Shown: piece by piece, positions 8,369-14,930 of the stretch | Position numbering within the stretch: position 1 is the first letter of the stretch | Layout of the letters: each line of letters starts with the position of its first letter | Source of the DNA: a virus | Virus record (IMG/VR): IMGVR_UViG_3300048838_001838 | Location: 1-26,338 of that record | Length of the DNA: 26,338 nt | Reading direction: 5' to 3' (one strand) | The notes under the pieces: model-generated | What the model was told of the DNA's origin: nothing | Databases searched by the model: none | Seen by the model: only the letters and a program-made list of their open reading frames with translations | Program-made: the position numbers and the translations under genes

Positions 8369-9013
8369 CTAAATGTTTAAACGATGCACACCAACTGTCT
8401 CATTAGAGTCAAGCTGCACTACAAAACTATCGTTGCTGTATATGTCGTACTCTGTTTCCTTAGGAAGAAAAACCAAGGCATAACAACCTATAACTATCGA
8501 ATCTGCTGTATCATAGTTAACCTCATAGTTCCCCTGGCTATCGCGTGCGGCAATCTCATAGCTTTCATCAGGGTTAGCCACCTTACCAATAATCATGAAG
8601 TAGTTTCCAAAATACTCCCCGTCATACTCATATGGCCAGGGGCTAATGTCCGTGGGATATCTCAATGTGGCATTAAACAGGATTTTCTCAAACTCCCCAC
8701 TCTTGTTATCGATGCGGTAGTCTCCACTATCCAGTTTCAGCTTAATAATCTGCGCGCCTGCGCTATAATCCTTGCAGACCGGCACCAGCCAGATCATTCT
8801 TACTGGCCACGGATTCTGTATTTTACCCAGCATGCTAAAGCTTACAGTCAGCTTTTCGCTACCTGTTTCGGTAGTCCCGTCATCAAGATCAATGGTCTTA
8901 TCCGGTTCAGGTTTCATCACTAAATCGCTGGTTTTGCCCAGGTAACTTGGTTGGGTGCTAACACTCTCGGTGCTGCTACTAAAGGCTAACACTTGGTATT
9001 GTTTCACACTCAT
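8369..9013 (-). CDS. Tail protein (about 214 aa), function unassigned
   Basis: The protein begins MSVKQYQVLAFSS and resembles the neighbouring tail tube-like product in its opening (MSVRFYDKVYARAAS) and in a shared region of type 'TLKTEPD..TAMGDGTDNVGSE' versus 'VMKPEPDKTIDLDDGTTETG', suggesting a related or duplicated tail tube domain. It is acidic and beta-rich. Two adjacent ATG codons follow AAGGAG; the second gives better spacing and is used here. It lies between tail tube and portal. I infer a tail tube paralogue, tail collar or decoration; no stronger assignment is possible. Confidence 0.55.
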   Translation of the reverse strand: MSVKQYQVLAFSSSTESVSTQPSYLGKTSDLVMKPEPDKTIDLDDGTTETGSEKLTVSFSMLGKIQNPWPVRMIWLVPVCKDYSAGAQIIKLKLDSGDYRIDNKSGEFEKILFNATLRYPTDISPWPYEYDGEYFGNYFMIIGKVANPDESYEIAARDSQGNYEVNYDTADSIVIGCYALVFLPKETEYDIYSNDSFVVQLDSNETVGVHRLNI

Positions 9014-9033
9014 CATATCTCCTTTTTGTTATA

Positions 9034-9076
9034 TGCCGATGGGGAGGGCGTGTTCCCTCCCCATAAAAGTCGGCAT
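9034..9076 (-). other. Two-tier intergenic hairpin downstream of tail tube gene
   Basis: The gap between tail tube and the next tail gene can fold into an outer stem ATGCCGA/TCGGCAT (9034-9040 with 9070-9076) and an inner stem GGGAGGG/CCCTCCC (9043-9049 with 9056-9062). There is no T run on either side, so it is not a normal intrinsic terminator. It could protect the 3' end of the tail tube message or act as a processing site. Confidence 0.6.
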
Positions 9077-9084
9077 TAGCATTG

Positions 9085-9537
9085 TTATGATAGCCCCACC
9101 ATGGTAAGTGCTGCAGTCATGTCACTGGCATAACGCTTCTTGCCACTTAGCTTAAGGATAGGCTCCTTTCCACCGCCTATGTCAGGAGTAGGGTATAGCT
9201 GTGCCCCAAATAGAGCCCATCCAACGTTGCCAACCCGGCTGTCATATACCACCAAATCCACAGGTTTGTTGATGAATGCAGCGCGAATTGCGGCCAGGTT
9301 GGTTCCATCGAAATCAATCAGTTGCAGATCAGCCGTTGCCGCTTCACTGCCTACGTTGTCTGTTCCGTCACCCATGGCTGTGGTCACATCTGGCTCGGTC
9401 TTCAAGGTAAGCTCCTGGGTAACCTTCATTGTTCCGGCAATAAGCTGCCATCCGCCTGCTAAAACAGATTTTGCTATCGTAGTAAACTCTGTGCTTGCGG
9501 CACGGGCATACACTTTATCGTAGAATCTTACGGACAT
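9085..9537 (-). CDS. Major tail tube-like protein
   Basis: A 150-residue protein, size and position of a tail tube subunit. It starts MSVRFYDKVYARAAS and contains TLKTEPDVTTAMGDGTDNVG, DLQLIDFDGTNLAAIRAAF, and VGWALFGAQLYPTPDIGGGK, a beta-rich pattern with a central helix as in tube proteins. AAGGAG precedes the ATG. A strong hairpin follows its stop, as might be expected for a very highly expressed gene. Assignment is by size, context and fold-like pattern rather than by a specific signature. Confidence 0.6.
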   Translation of the reverse strand: MSVRFYDKVYARAASTEFTTIAKSVLAGGWQLIAGTMKVTQELTLKTEPDVTTAMGDGTDNVGSEAATADLQLIDFDGTNLAAIRAAFINKPVDLVVYDSRVGNVGWALFGAQLYPTPDIGGGKEPILKLSGKKRYASDMTAALTMVGLS

Positions 9538-9547
9538 GTTTTTCTCC

Positions 9548-9802
9548 TTATTCCGTTTTCTTTCGGGTTTGCGCCTTCAGGACACCGCTTCTATACAGCT
9601 CCAGCCTGAATTCGTTAAACTGCGCTGTTATTATCTCTTTAGTTTGCTCCAGGGTTGCCCAGTTGCCATCCATAGAGCCTATACAATCCACTCTCCGTTC
9701 CAGCTTGCTGATCCTGTTGGCAAGGCTGTTCCAGATATATCCTATCAGGGTTCCCATCAAACCCAACGCAAACAACACTACTGCCCAGGGAACGCTTATC
9801 AT
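9548..9802 (-). CDS. Small membrane protein with coiled coil (holin/spanin candidate)
   Basis: An 84-residue protein with an N-terminal membrane segment (VPWAVVLFALGLMGTLIGYI, residues 4-23) followed by a charged helix beginning SLANRISKLERRVD. One N-terminal anchor plus a coiled coil fits a spanin-type Rz protein, a class of small phage 'holin-associated' proteins, or a tail-lysis accessory. AGAGG lies upstream of the ATG. It neighbours another membrane protein, so the pair may form a lysis cassette inside the late operon. No lipobox is seen. Confidence 0.55.
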   Translation of the reverse strand: MISVPWAVVLFALGLMGTLIGYIWNSLANRISKLERRVDCIGSMDGNWATLEQTKEIITAQFNEFRLELYRSGVLKAQTRKKTE

Positions 9803-9814
9803 TTGCGCAACCTC

Positions 9815-10252
9815 TTACTTCAGCAGCTTCACTACCGGTTTAATAAGCGGGAACACGAATTTTACCGCATCCACAGCCGTACCAAACACCTTCTTCAAAG
9901 TGCTTTGGCCACCGCTGTTCAATGCTGTTTCTACCTTGGTTGCGGCAATCACTGCCCTATACTCGTCATAGTCCGCCACACCATTCGGCTTGCCAGCTGT
10001 GTTTGTTTCTTTCTCGGTGCTAAAACAAGCACTTACGATTGCCGTTAATACCGGAATAAGCTTCTGAACTTCCACGTTCACCTTCAGAAATCGGCCAAGT
10101 AAGAAGCAGATCAAAGCCGCCAGAAAGGGAACCGCGTAGGTGCTCAAATCGGCTAAATTGCTCACATTACCACCTGTGTCGGCTGCTGCCAGGCATACTG
10201 TCACCAGCATTGCTATGGTCAAAACTATCTTGAGTAAATTGATGTGTTTCAT
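9815..10252 (-). CDS. Membrane protein, holin candidate
   Basis: A 145-residue protein. It has an N-terminal hydrophobic segment (INLLKIVLTIAMLVTVCLA, residues 3-21), a second around 40-57 (YAVPFLAALICFLLGRFL), an amphipathic middle, and a final hydrophobic/basic tail ending VFPLIKPVVKLLK. Two or three membrane segments and position next to another small membrane protein suggest a holin. I use the ATG behind AAGGAGATAACC; an open frame runs 28 codons further upstream but crosses an octamer repeat and lacks a ribosome site. The endolysin is far away on the other strand. Confidence 0.55.
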   Translation of the reverse strand: MKHINLLKIVLTIAMLVTVCLAAADTGGNVSNLADLSTYAVPFLAALICFLLGRFLKVNVEVQKLIPVLTAIVSACFSTEKETNTAGKPNGVADYDEYRAVIAATKVETALNSGGQSTLKKVFGTAVDAVKFVFPLIKPVVKLLK

Positions 10253-10301
10253 GGTTATCTCCTTTTCGGAAAAGTTCGCATCTTCACGAACCTTACACGC
10301 G

Positions 10302-10333
10302 CCAGTACTCCAGTACACCAGAACACCAGCACT
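10302..10333. repeat. Degenerate octamer tandem repeat, copy 1
   Basis: Four consecutive 8-bp units of form CCAGNACN: CCAGTACT, CCAGTACA, CCAGAACA, CCAGCACT. It lies in the gap between two left-arm genes, about 50 bases upstream of the holin candidate start. A matching array occurs in the next junction (10748-10779) and a two-unit copy in the transposase gene (17844-17859). Confidence 0.75.
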
Positions 10334-10728
10334 CATATATCAACCCATCCTATTTCGGCGGGTATCTCGGTCTTTAGTTGGTTTATGGTTAAGTTCCCTT
10401 GGTTTTCCCAGTGCTTGGAGAGCTTAACCATTTCGCTAACCTCACTGGGGTGAATATCGCCCTCTCCCCAGCCCCGGCTACTGTGAATACTGTTCCCTTC
10501 GCTAATCTCCCGGCTGCTTACTATCAGCTTGGCAATGGCAAAGGCGCAAATGGCATACTCCAGGCGTTTATCGCCACTTAGGCTTATATATGTCTCAAGC
10601 CCTAAGCTGGCTTTCACATTGTCCACGCAAACCTCGGCTATCAGCTCTATCCGCGCATCCGGTATGTCGTTTGCCAAACTCTGCAAGGCCTTAATCTTAG
10701 GTGCCCATACATAAACAGGTTCAGGCAT
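10333..10728 (-). CDS. Head-tail adaptor-like protein
   Basis: A 131-residue helical protein starting MPEPVYVWAPKIKALQ. The region RLEYAICAFAIAKLIVSSRE followed by ISEGNSIHSSRGWGEGDI recalls the helical bundle plus loop of phage head-tail adaptor/connector proteins, which bind under the portal. The ATG is behind AGGAGGG; an upstream in-frame start (14 codons longer) lies inside the octamer repeat and is rejected. It comes two genes after the capsid protein, a normal position. Family name is inferred from pattern and order. Confidence 0.5.
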   Translation of the reverse strand: MPEPVYVWAPKIKALQSLANDIPDARIELIAEVCVDNVKASLGLETYISLSGDKRLEYAICAFAIAKLIVSSREISEGNSIHSSRGWGEGDIHPSEVSEMVKLSKHWENQGNLTINQLKTEIPAEIGWVDI

Positions 10729-10747
10729 TACGCACCCTCCTGTTACA

Positions 10748-10779
10748 CCAGTACACCAGAACGCCGGCACTCCAGCACT
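10748..10779. repeat. Degenerate octamer tandem repeat, copy 2
   Basis: Four 8-bp units: CCAGTACA, CCAGAACG, CCGGCACT, CCAGCACT. It fills the junction between the tail-terminator-like gene and the adaptor-like gene, ending about 20 bases before the adaptor start on the - strand. The final three units align with the final units of copy 1. Confidence 0.75.
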
Positions 10780-10782
10780 TGA

Positions 10783-11148
10783 TCATGCCACCCTCCCGCT
10801 AATGTGAGCCAGGACGCAGCGTGTCCCATGCACCAGATCGTTGCCATACTCTATGCGCTCATCGCAGTAAAACCGCTCTATCTCAAGCAGTTGTGCCACA
10901 ATCTCCAGCATTGCTTCACGACTATCCGTAAAGCTCCCGTTATACGCATAAAGCACCCACAAGCTAAAGTCATGCTCACCGGAAAGACTGCTCCCGCCTC
11001 CATGTTTCAGAAGACGGGAGCCATCCGGTTCGATCACCACACAAGGAAAGCTTTTGGACTTATCAACCAGGTTATCTTGCACACACACTTCCGGGAGCAG
11101 GGCTTTCACCCTGGTTTCCAGATGTTTTTGCGCTTCGCTGAAGTTCAT
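10783..11148 (-). CDS. Tail terminator / completion-like protein
   Basis: A 121-residue protein. It opens with a helix (MNFSEAQKHLETRVKALLPE), then FPCVVIEPDGSRLL, a Gly-rich loop, HDFSLWVLYAYNGSFTDSRE and a helix AMLEIVAQLLEIERFY. This helix-'P.v.v..dg'-strand-helix pattern is typical of tail terminator proteins that cap the tail tube and join it to the head. The ATG directly follows the capsid protein stop (TAAATG), so translation is probably coupled. It precedes rather than follows the adaptor gene. No diagnostic residue is known to me. Confidence 0.5.
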   Translation of the reverse strand: MNFSEAQKHLETRVKALLPEVCVQDNLVDKSKSFPCVVIEPDGSRLLKHGGGSSLSGEHDFSLWVLYAYNGSFTDSREAMLEIVAQLLEIERFYCDERIEYGNDLVHGTRCVLAHISGRVA

Positions 11149-12081
11149 TTATTGACCACCACCAGCGGGAGGTGCAGGCTCATCTGGTTCTGCCACCAGC
11201 ATACGCATGTTGATGTAGGGGTGAATGTTGCAGTCTATGCGGCAGCTTAGCACACCCTTGAATCCACGGGCTTCAGGGTAACGCTGGGTTTCCAGATACA
11301 CTTCCCTGCCCAGGGGCGCTAATAGCCCGGTCATATCGCCGAACAGAATGCAGTTCTGAGGTAGTCCCGCTATCTCCACCAGCTCGTATTTACCGCGGAA
11401 ATAAAGCGCTCCGTCACGCTCTTTAATTATCGGCTTAGTGGTGGTAACCTCGTCCCAAAGCAGGTTCATGTCCGTCGGGGAGATGAATATCTTGCTGTCC
11501 GGATTGGCAACATAATCGTCCGGGCTTCCGCTGATCAGCTTGATTATCTTCTTGCTCACCGTAGTTTCGGTGGCTCCGTAAGTTACGGTCTTTTCTGCTT
11601 CGGTCATCTGCTTCACCAAACCGTCCAGGATCATCAGAGTAAGCTCACGATCAGTCAGTGCGTCTTCATCTTCCGGCACCAGCTCGGTGTCACCGTTTAT
11701 CAGCACCTGGCTAAGGTCTTTGGCAAATACCTTGGCAAACATCTCTGCCACCTTTTCCGGTGTGGTTGCCATATCATCCACATAACTGTCCTGAACCACC
11801 AGGGCAAGCACCAATTCTTTCAAATTGTAGCTCACATCAGCGGCGTTCAGTTCTTGCAAAGTTGCCACAGTCTTGCGTCCACCGGTGCTGTTGTGAGCAT
11901 TGCTGAATCCGCGGGTCTTATACTGCGCCATGTTCACCACAGGATAACTGCCGGTAGGCAAATCCACCTTGGGGCAGGTTACATATTTCAGAATCGGGGT
12001 GTTCTGAATCACCATGTCCAGGAACTTCTCCACCGTTGCGGCAGATAATAATCCGATCATTTTACCATCTTTCTTGGCCAT
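11149..12081 (-). CDS. Major capsid protein (P2 N / PBSX XkdG-like)
   Basis: A 310-residue capsid subunit. It has the expected opening helix and arm (IQNTPILKYVTCPKVDLPTG), a central 'FAKDLSQVLINGDTEL' segment typical of this class, DYVANPDSKIFISPTDMNLL, GLPQNCILFGDMTGLLAPLG, and a C-terminal strand region PEARGFKGVLSCRIDCNIHP followed by YINMRML. It lies directly after the protease/scaffold gene. GGAGGACAG precedes the ATG. HK97 fold is inferred from family resemblance. The C-terminal tail is proline-rich (DEPAPPAGGGQ). Confidence 0.85.
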   Translation of the reverse strand: MAKKDGKMIGLLSAATVEKFLDMVIQNTPILKYVTCPKVDLPTGSYPVVNMAQYKTRGFSNAHNSTGGRKTVATLQELNAADVSYNLKELVLALVVQDSYVDDMATTPEKVAEMFAKVFAKDLSQVLINGDTELVPEDEDALTDRELTLMILDGLVKQMTEAEKTVTYGATETTVSKKIIKLISGSPDDYVANPDSKIFISPTDMNLLWDEVTTTKPIIKERDGALYFRGKYELVEIAGLPQNCILFGDMTGLLAPLGREVYLETQRYPEARGFKGVLSCRIDCNIHPYINMRMLVAEPDEPAPPAGGGQ

Positions 12082-12090
12082 CTGTCCTCC

Positions 12091-12756
12091 TTAGTCCAGG
12101 CTGTTGAAATTGAATTCTTGGAAGGCGGCTTCTTCTCCGCTCTTCACAATCTTCACGTTGTCACCGTCAATGCTTAGCTGACGGCTCTTCGGCACACTGG
12201 CAACGCCCTTTTCGATCTTTTCCAAGCGTTCGTTCACCTTCTCCAGGCCTTCACTTAAGCTCTTCAAAACTTTGGTGGTTTCATCTGGGGTTTTGTCAGC
12301 ATCAGAGGGGGGCTCTTCATCGCTCTTCTCACAGTATGCACCCATGGAAAGACCTTTAATCTCGCCCTTCTGAACCTTCTTGAATTCTTCACTGGTGGGG
12401 TCCATCTGAATGCCAACTTGCCAGGCTCCCTTCTCATCAATGTGGCTTTCTACCACTCTTGCGCCGGAAAGCTTCTCATTGTGCTCTGTATCCACATTGG
12501 ATAATGCACCTTTGGCTACAAACTCGTGTGCGGCTTTCTTGATGGTTTCGGCGTCTGCCCAATCATCCTGGGAGTCCTTCTCATTGGGAGTGTAAACTGT
12601 CCCATAAACCAAGCCTTCTGCGGTGCTCTTGGTAATTTTCAGCTCTTTCTCGTCTGTAAACTTACCGTCCGCACTCTTGTAAACAATGTCCTTTTTATTC
12701 GCCGGGTTCTTCACCAGGCTCAGGAATACTACACGTAGCTGCTTAAGCTTCGCCAT
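12091..12756 (-). CDS. XkdF-like capsid maturation protease/scaffold
   Basis: The N-terminal half resembles the XkdF/phage prohead serine protease family: AEGLVYGTVYTPNEKDSQDD, ETIKKAAHEFVAKG, NVDTEHNEKL, ARVVESHIDEKGAWQVGIQM, and KKVQKGEIKGLSMGAY. The HN in 'DTEHNE' and the Ser in 'GLSMG' are the likely active-site positions by analogy. The C-terminal half (KSLSEGLEKVNERLEKIEKG) is a coiled coil, consistent with a fused scaffold domain. GAAGGAGGAAAAG precedes the chosen ATG; a start 11 codons upstream is open but has no ribosome site. It is the first gene of the left-arm structural operon, 221 residues. Confidence 0.82.
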   Translation of the reverse strand: MAKLKQLRVVFLSLVKNPANKKDIVYKSADGKFTDEKELKITKSTAEGLVYGTVYTPNEKDSQDDWADAETIKKAAHEFVAKGALSNVDTEHNEKLSGARVVESHIDEKGAWQVGIQMDPTSEEFKKVQKGEIKGLSMGAYCEKSDEEPPSDADKTPDETTKVLKSLSEGLEKVNERLEKIEKGVASVPKSRQLSIDGDNVKIVKSGEEAAFQEFNFNSLD

Positions 12757-12845
12757 CTTTTCCTCCTTCAGAACTTGCGTCCTTATCAATGGCTTCAGCT
12801 TTGTAAAAGCTGCTTATGCTGTCAAAATATTCGGGACAGATATAA

Positions 12846-12862
12846 CATATATGACATATATG
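12846..12862. promoter_or_regulatory. Perfect palindrome upstream of late operon, candidate activator site
   Basis: CATATATG-A-CATATATG forms two 8-bp arms about one base. GGACA occurs on both sides (12834-12838 and 12862-12866). It lies about 90 bases upstream of the first capsid gene in the 281-base gap 12757-13037, between the late operon and the terminator of the repressor transcript. A TTGACA box on the - strand (around 12818-12823) lies between it and the gene, but I see no clear -10. An activator-dependent late promoter would fit. Confidence 0.45.
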
Positions 12863-12872
12863 GACAAATACC

Positions 12873-12907
12873 CCCGCAAACCCTTTACTGATGCGGGCTA
12901 TTTTTTT
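12873..12907 (+). terminator. Rightward hairpin with T run
   Basis: CCCGCA (12873-12878) pairs with TGCGGG (12892-12897) around a 13-nt loop, followed by CTA and seven T residues. It looks like an intrinsic terminator for + strand transcription, yet no + strand gene lies to its left. It may block antisense transcription through the late operon toward the repressor. Confidence 0.5.
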
Positions 12908-12974
12908 GCCCCAAATCCCCAAAACCACCGATTTACACCCTTCTTCATATCCTAAATTACCGGTTTCCGGACAC

Positions 12975-12998
12975 AAAAAAACCCCGGTCTTACCGGGG
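12975..12998 (-). terminator. Intrinsic terminator of the repressor transcript
   Basis: Read leftward: CCCCGG, loop TAAGA, CCGGGG, then seven T residues. It lies 40 bases past the stop of the secreted accessory protein and separates the repressor operon from the late operon on the same strand. Confidence 0.88.
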
Positions 12999-13037
12999 GT
13001 AGTTTATCTTAAGTAAACCTATTAAATCCGTATTGTT

Positions 13038-13598
13038 TTAAGGTTCTTCTTTAATCAGTGTTCCATCGAAATACTTGGTCAATATACCCAAGACAGTACC
13101 CAAATCGTCAATCTCTTCAAATGATTCAAGCACCAAAATCGGACTACCCTCAAACAATATAAATGGATGCTTATCACGCTTTCCATCAACTACCAACTCT
13201 ATGGATATTCGGTTGGTAATAGGCATTACATAGTGGTTTTCAATCATCCGTCCGGCTTTGCTCGTTGATCTATATGTTTTAAACTTCTCTAATCCTGCGA
13301 GCAATTTTGGTAAATCGCTGTCGGGTAAGTAATCTATATCTACAAAATTACCAGAACTGTTTAGTAGGTTAAATTCTATCCACTTCCCTACCACAACATT
13401 ATCATCGCCATAGGCAATGACACCCTCTGCTGAAAGGGATCTGTTATCTACTGATAACGTAAAACTCGCAGGCATTTTCTCACACCTAATGCATTCTCCA
13501 ATTCTACTTGATATCCCCGGATATAACCTGTCCGCAGGGAAAGCAAACACCCAACTAACCAACACCATAAAAACAAAAGCTAATGCTGCTTTTCTCAT
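13038..13598 (-). CDS. Secreted accessory protein (moron candidate)
   Basis: A 186-residue protein with a clear signal peptide (MRKAALAFVFMVLVSWVFAF, cleavage probably after VFA or FPA). The mature part has two Cys close together (ECIRCEKM), ASFTLSVDNRSLSAEGVIAY and beta-type segments ending FDGTLIKEEP. It is cotranscribed with the repressor (15-base gap) and terminated right after, so it would be made in the lysogen. AAGGAG lies upstream of the ATG. No family is recognised. A lysogenic conversion or superinfection role at the cell envelope is an inference from location and export signal. Confidence 0.7.
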   Translation of the reverse strand: MRKAALAFVFMVLVSWVFAFPADRLYPGISSRIGECIRCEKMPASFTLSVDNRSLSAEGVIAYGDDNVVVGKWIEFNLLNSSGNFVDIDYLPDSDLPKLLAGLEKFKTYRSTSKAGRMIENHYVMPITNRISIELVVDGKRDKHPFILFEGSPILVLESFEEIDDLGTVLGILTKYFDGTLIKEEP

Positions 13599-13613
13599 CT
13601 TAAATACTCCTTC

Positions 13614-14258
13614 TCAAAACTTCCTAATCAACGCCACAAGCACCCCAAACATATAAAAGTCCTCCGTGTCCTTGGTATACGCCTTAGGCTCATATTTCCC
13701 ATGGTTTATCGGCATCAGCCAGGCGGTCTTTTGCTTCGGCTGCAGCATCAGCTTCTTCAAGGTTATCCCGTCATCTGTTCTAAATCCGCATATCTTCCCG
13801 TGAAGCTCCTCGCCTCGCCAATCTCGGCTCATTATCACATAGTCCCCCTCCAGTATCAAGGGCTCCATACTGTCTCCATCCACCTTAAAAACTATGTAGG
13901 GTGGGGGTAGGCTTAGCACCGTCCGGGGCACATCTATCCATTCCAACGGCTCATCCTCCACCACCTCTATAGGCAATCCAGCAGCAATATGCGCCACCAC
14001 CGGAAGATGCAAAAACTCATTATCCGTCAATACCATATACTCTGGCTCTTGGAACATGCTCCCCTTGCCTGTGAGCAGCCAGTTCAGGTTGACATCAAAG
14101 GTTTCGCATGTCTTAGTTAAAAACGTGTTGTCAGGGCTACGAGTTCCGCTTTCATATTGCGATATTGAAGCCTGTGATACTTGTAGTTTTCTAGAAAACT
14201 GAAACTGGCTTAACTTTTTTTGAGTTCTTAACTCCTTTATTCTATTGGAGATACTCAT
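13614..14258 (-). CDS. CI/LexA-type phage repressor with S24 peptidase domain
   Basis: A 214-residue repressor. Residues 5-62 form an HTH of the Xre class (IKELRTQKKLSQFQFSRKLQ, then VSQASISQYESGTRSP). The C-terminal S24 domain has AAGLP at 92-96 (self-cleavage expected between Ala93 and Gly94), GDSMEP with nucleophile Ser130, and TLKKL with catalytic Lys168; the Ser-Lys distance of 38 matches LexA-type enzymes. It should hold the rightward early promoter off and be inactivated by RecA-linked DNA damage. GAGGTGA precedes the ATG. Operator candidates lie in the 106-base gap to the early region. The accessory gene 13038-13598 follows in the same transcript. Confidence 0.93.
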   Translation of the reverse strand: MSISNRIKELRTQKKLSQFQFSRKLQVSQASISQYESGTRSPDNTFLTKTCETFDVNLNWLLTGKGSMFQEPEYMVLTDNEFLHLPVVAHIAAGLPIEVVEDEPLEWIDVPRTVLSLPPPYIVFKVDGDSMEPLILEGDYVIMSRDWRGEELHGKICGFRTDDGITLKKLMLQPKQKTAWLMPINHGKYEPKAYTKDTEDFYMFGVLVALIRKF

Positions 14259-14274
14259 TTGTTTTCACCTCAAT

Positions 14275-14288
14275 ATCACAAATGTGAT
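14275..14288. promoter_or_regulatory. Operator candidate 1
   Basis: ATCACA-AA-TGTGAT is a perfect 6-bp inverted repeat between the repressor start and the early promoter. The half-site TATCACAA recurs 33 bp to the right (14307-14314), about three helical turns, in operator candidate 2. Confidence 0.65.
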
Positions 14289-14297
14289 GTTTTTGTC

Positions 14298-14326
14298 TTG
14301 ACACGATATCACAAGCGCAATATCTT
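14298..14326 (+). promoter_or_regulatory. Rightward early promoter
   Basis: A perfect -35 TTGACA (14298-14303), a 17-base spacer and -10 TATCTT (14321-14326). Transcription should start near 14333, just at the beginning of the 65-bp direct repeat and 30 bases before the first ATG. The spacer contains operator candidate 2. Confidence 0.75.
14305..14324. promoter_or_regulatory. Operator candidate 2 over the early promoter
   Basis: GATATCACAAGCGCAATATC has outer arms GATAT/ATATC and contains the same TATCACAA half-site as operator 1. It covers the spacer and part of the -10 box of the early promoter, so repressor binding there would block RNA polymerase. Confidence 0.6.
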
Positions 14327-14329
14327 GTC

Positions 14330-14394
14330 CCTATAACTTAAGGCTACCAAAAAAGGCGGTTAACATGAATGTCAAGCACAAACTTCAAATCGTA
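14330..14394 (+). repeat. 65-bp direct repeat, copy 1
   Basis: Matches 14866-14930 at 62 of 65 positions without gaps. It includes the 5' untranslated part of the early message, the ribosome site region (AAAGGCGGT), and the first ten codons of a short ORF (MNVKHKLQIV). The last 30 bases are identical. Confidence 0.93.
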
Positions 14395-14757
14395 GTGGCG
14401 GATGCAGTTCTGCCCACCCCAAAAACACCTTCGCAACAACAGCTCGAAGCCGATTTTCTTGCTGCTATTGGCATAGGTACCAGCCCGGCTAATCCTCCCC
14501 AAATTCCTGCATCTCCTGTTTCAGCTTCAGGCGCATCTCCCGAATCTGCTTCTTTTTTGCTTTCGGGTAAATCGGATTGTCTTCCAGATACCGAAACATC
14601 CGCAGTGAAGCAAGTAAGTCCTGGTGCATTCTCTCAACAATCTCGGTTGCAGTTCCAACAGCTATTGCGTCGCATTCGACAGCATGAGAAATGTGTGAGA
14701 GCACATGTGGCGAGATTTTCACTATCGATTGAAGAGATAAAAGGTAATTCTCAATGA
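14365..14757 (+). CDS. First early ORF with MNVKHKLQIV leader, possibly disrupted
   Basis: The open frame encodes 130 residues. Residues 1-10 equal the leader peptide at 14901. Residues 28-40 (LEADFLAAIGIGT) carry the (D/E)FLxA(I/L)G motif shared with the 212-residue protein and the transposase C-terminus. After that the product becomes Pro/Ser-rich and runs entirely antisense to the Cys-motif gene 14489-14845, so the second part may not be under selection. It could be a gene whose 3' part was replaced when the antisense gene arrived. The early promoter and repeat copy 1 lie directly upstream. Confidence 0.4.
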   Translation: MNVKHKLQIVVADAVLPTPKTPSQQQLEADFLAAIGIGTSPANPPQIPASPVSASGASPESASFLLSGKSDCLPDTETSAVKQVSPGAFSQQSRLQFQQLLRRIRQHEKCVRAHVARFSLSIEEIKGNSQ

Positions 14758-14845
14758 AGATACAGGGTACTTCAAACCCCATCCAAAATATACACGTTTC
14801 GCCTAAGCATGGCTTCCCGTTTGCCATTGGGCATCTTTTGTCCAT
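14489..14845 (-). CDS. Small Cys-motif protein encoded against the early operon
   Basis: A 118-residue protein with an N-terminal MDKRCPMANGKPCLGETCIFW, a C-x7-C-x4-C-x-x-W arrangement like that of small metal-binding phage proteins. The remainder is helical (ISHAVECDAIAVGTATEIVE; MHQDLLASLRMFRYLEDN) with a Lys-rich C-terminus (KAKKKQIREMRLKLKQEMQE). A strong GAAGGAGA ribosome site lies ahead of the ATG. It is flanked by the two 65-bp repeats and transcribed opposite to the early genes, so it may be an inserted cassette. No family is assigned. I prefer it over the antisense + strand frame because of composition and ribosome site. Confidence 0.7.
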   Translation of the reverse strand: MDKRCPMANGKPCLGETCIFWMGFEVPCIFIENYLLSLQSIVKISPHVLSHISHAVECDAIAVGTATEIVERMHQDLLASLRMFRYLEDNPIYPKAKKKQIREMRLKLKQEMQEFGED

Positions 14846-14865
14846 TTTTCTTTCTCCTTCAAAAA

Positions 14866-14930
14866 CCTATAACTTAAGACTACAAAAAAAGGCGGTTATC
14901 ATGAATGTCAAGCACAAACTTCAAATCGTA
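14866..14930 (+). repeat. 65-bp direct repeat, copy 2
   Basis: Second copy of the early leader, 536 bp after the first. It differs at three sites. It lacks the promoter found ahead of copy 1, so the duplication includes only transcribed sequence. Confidence 0.93.

Noticed and set aside
12743-12976. - strand frame of 77 codons upstream of the protease gene
   Set aside because: It spans the palindrome and rightward hairpin and overlaps the start of the protease gene in another frame; no ribosome site at its start.
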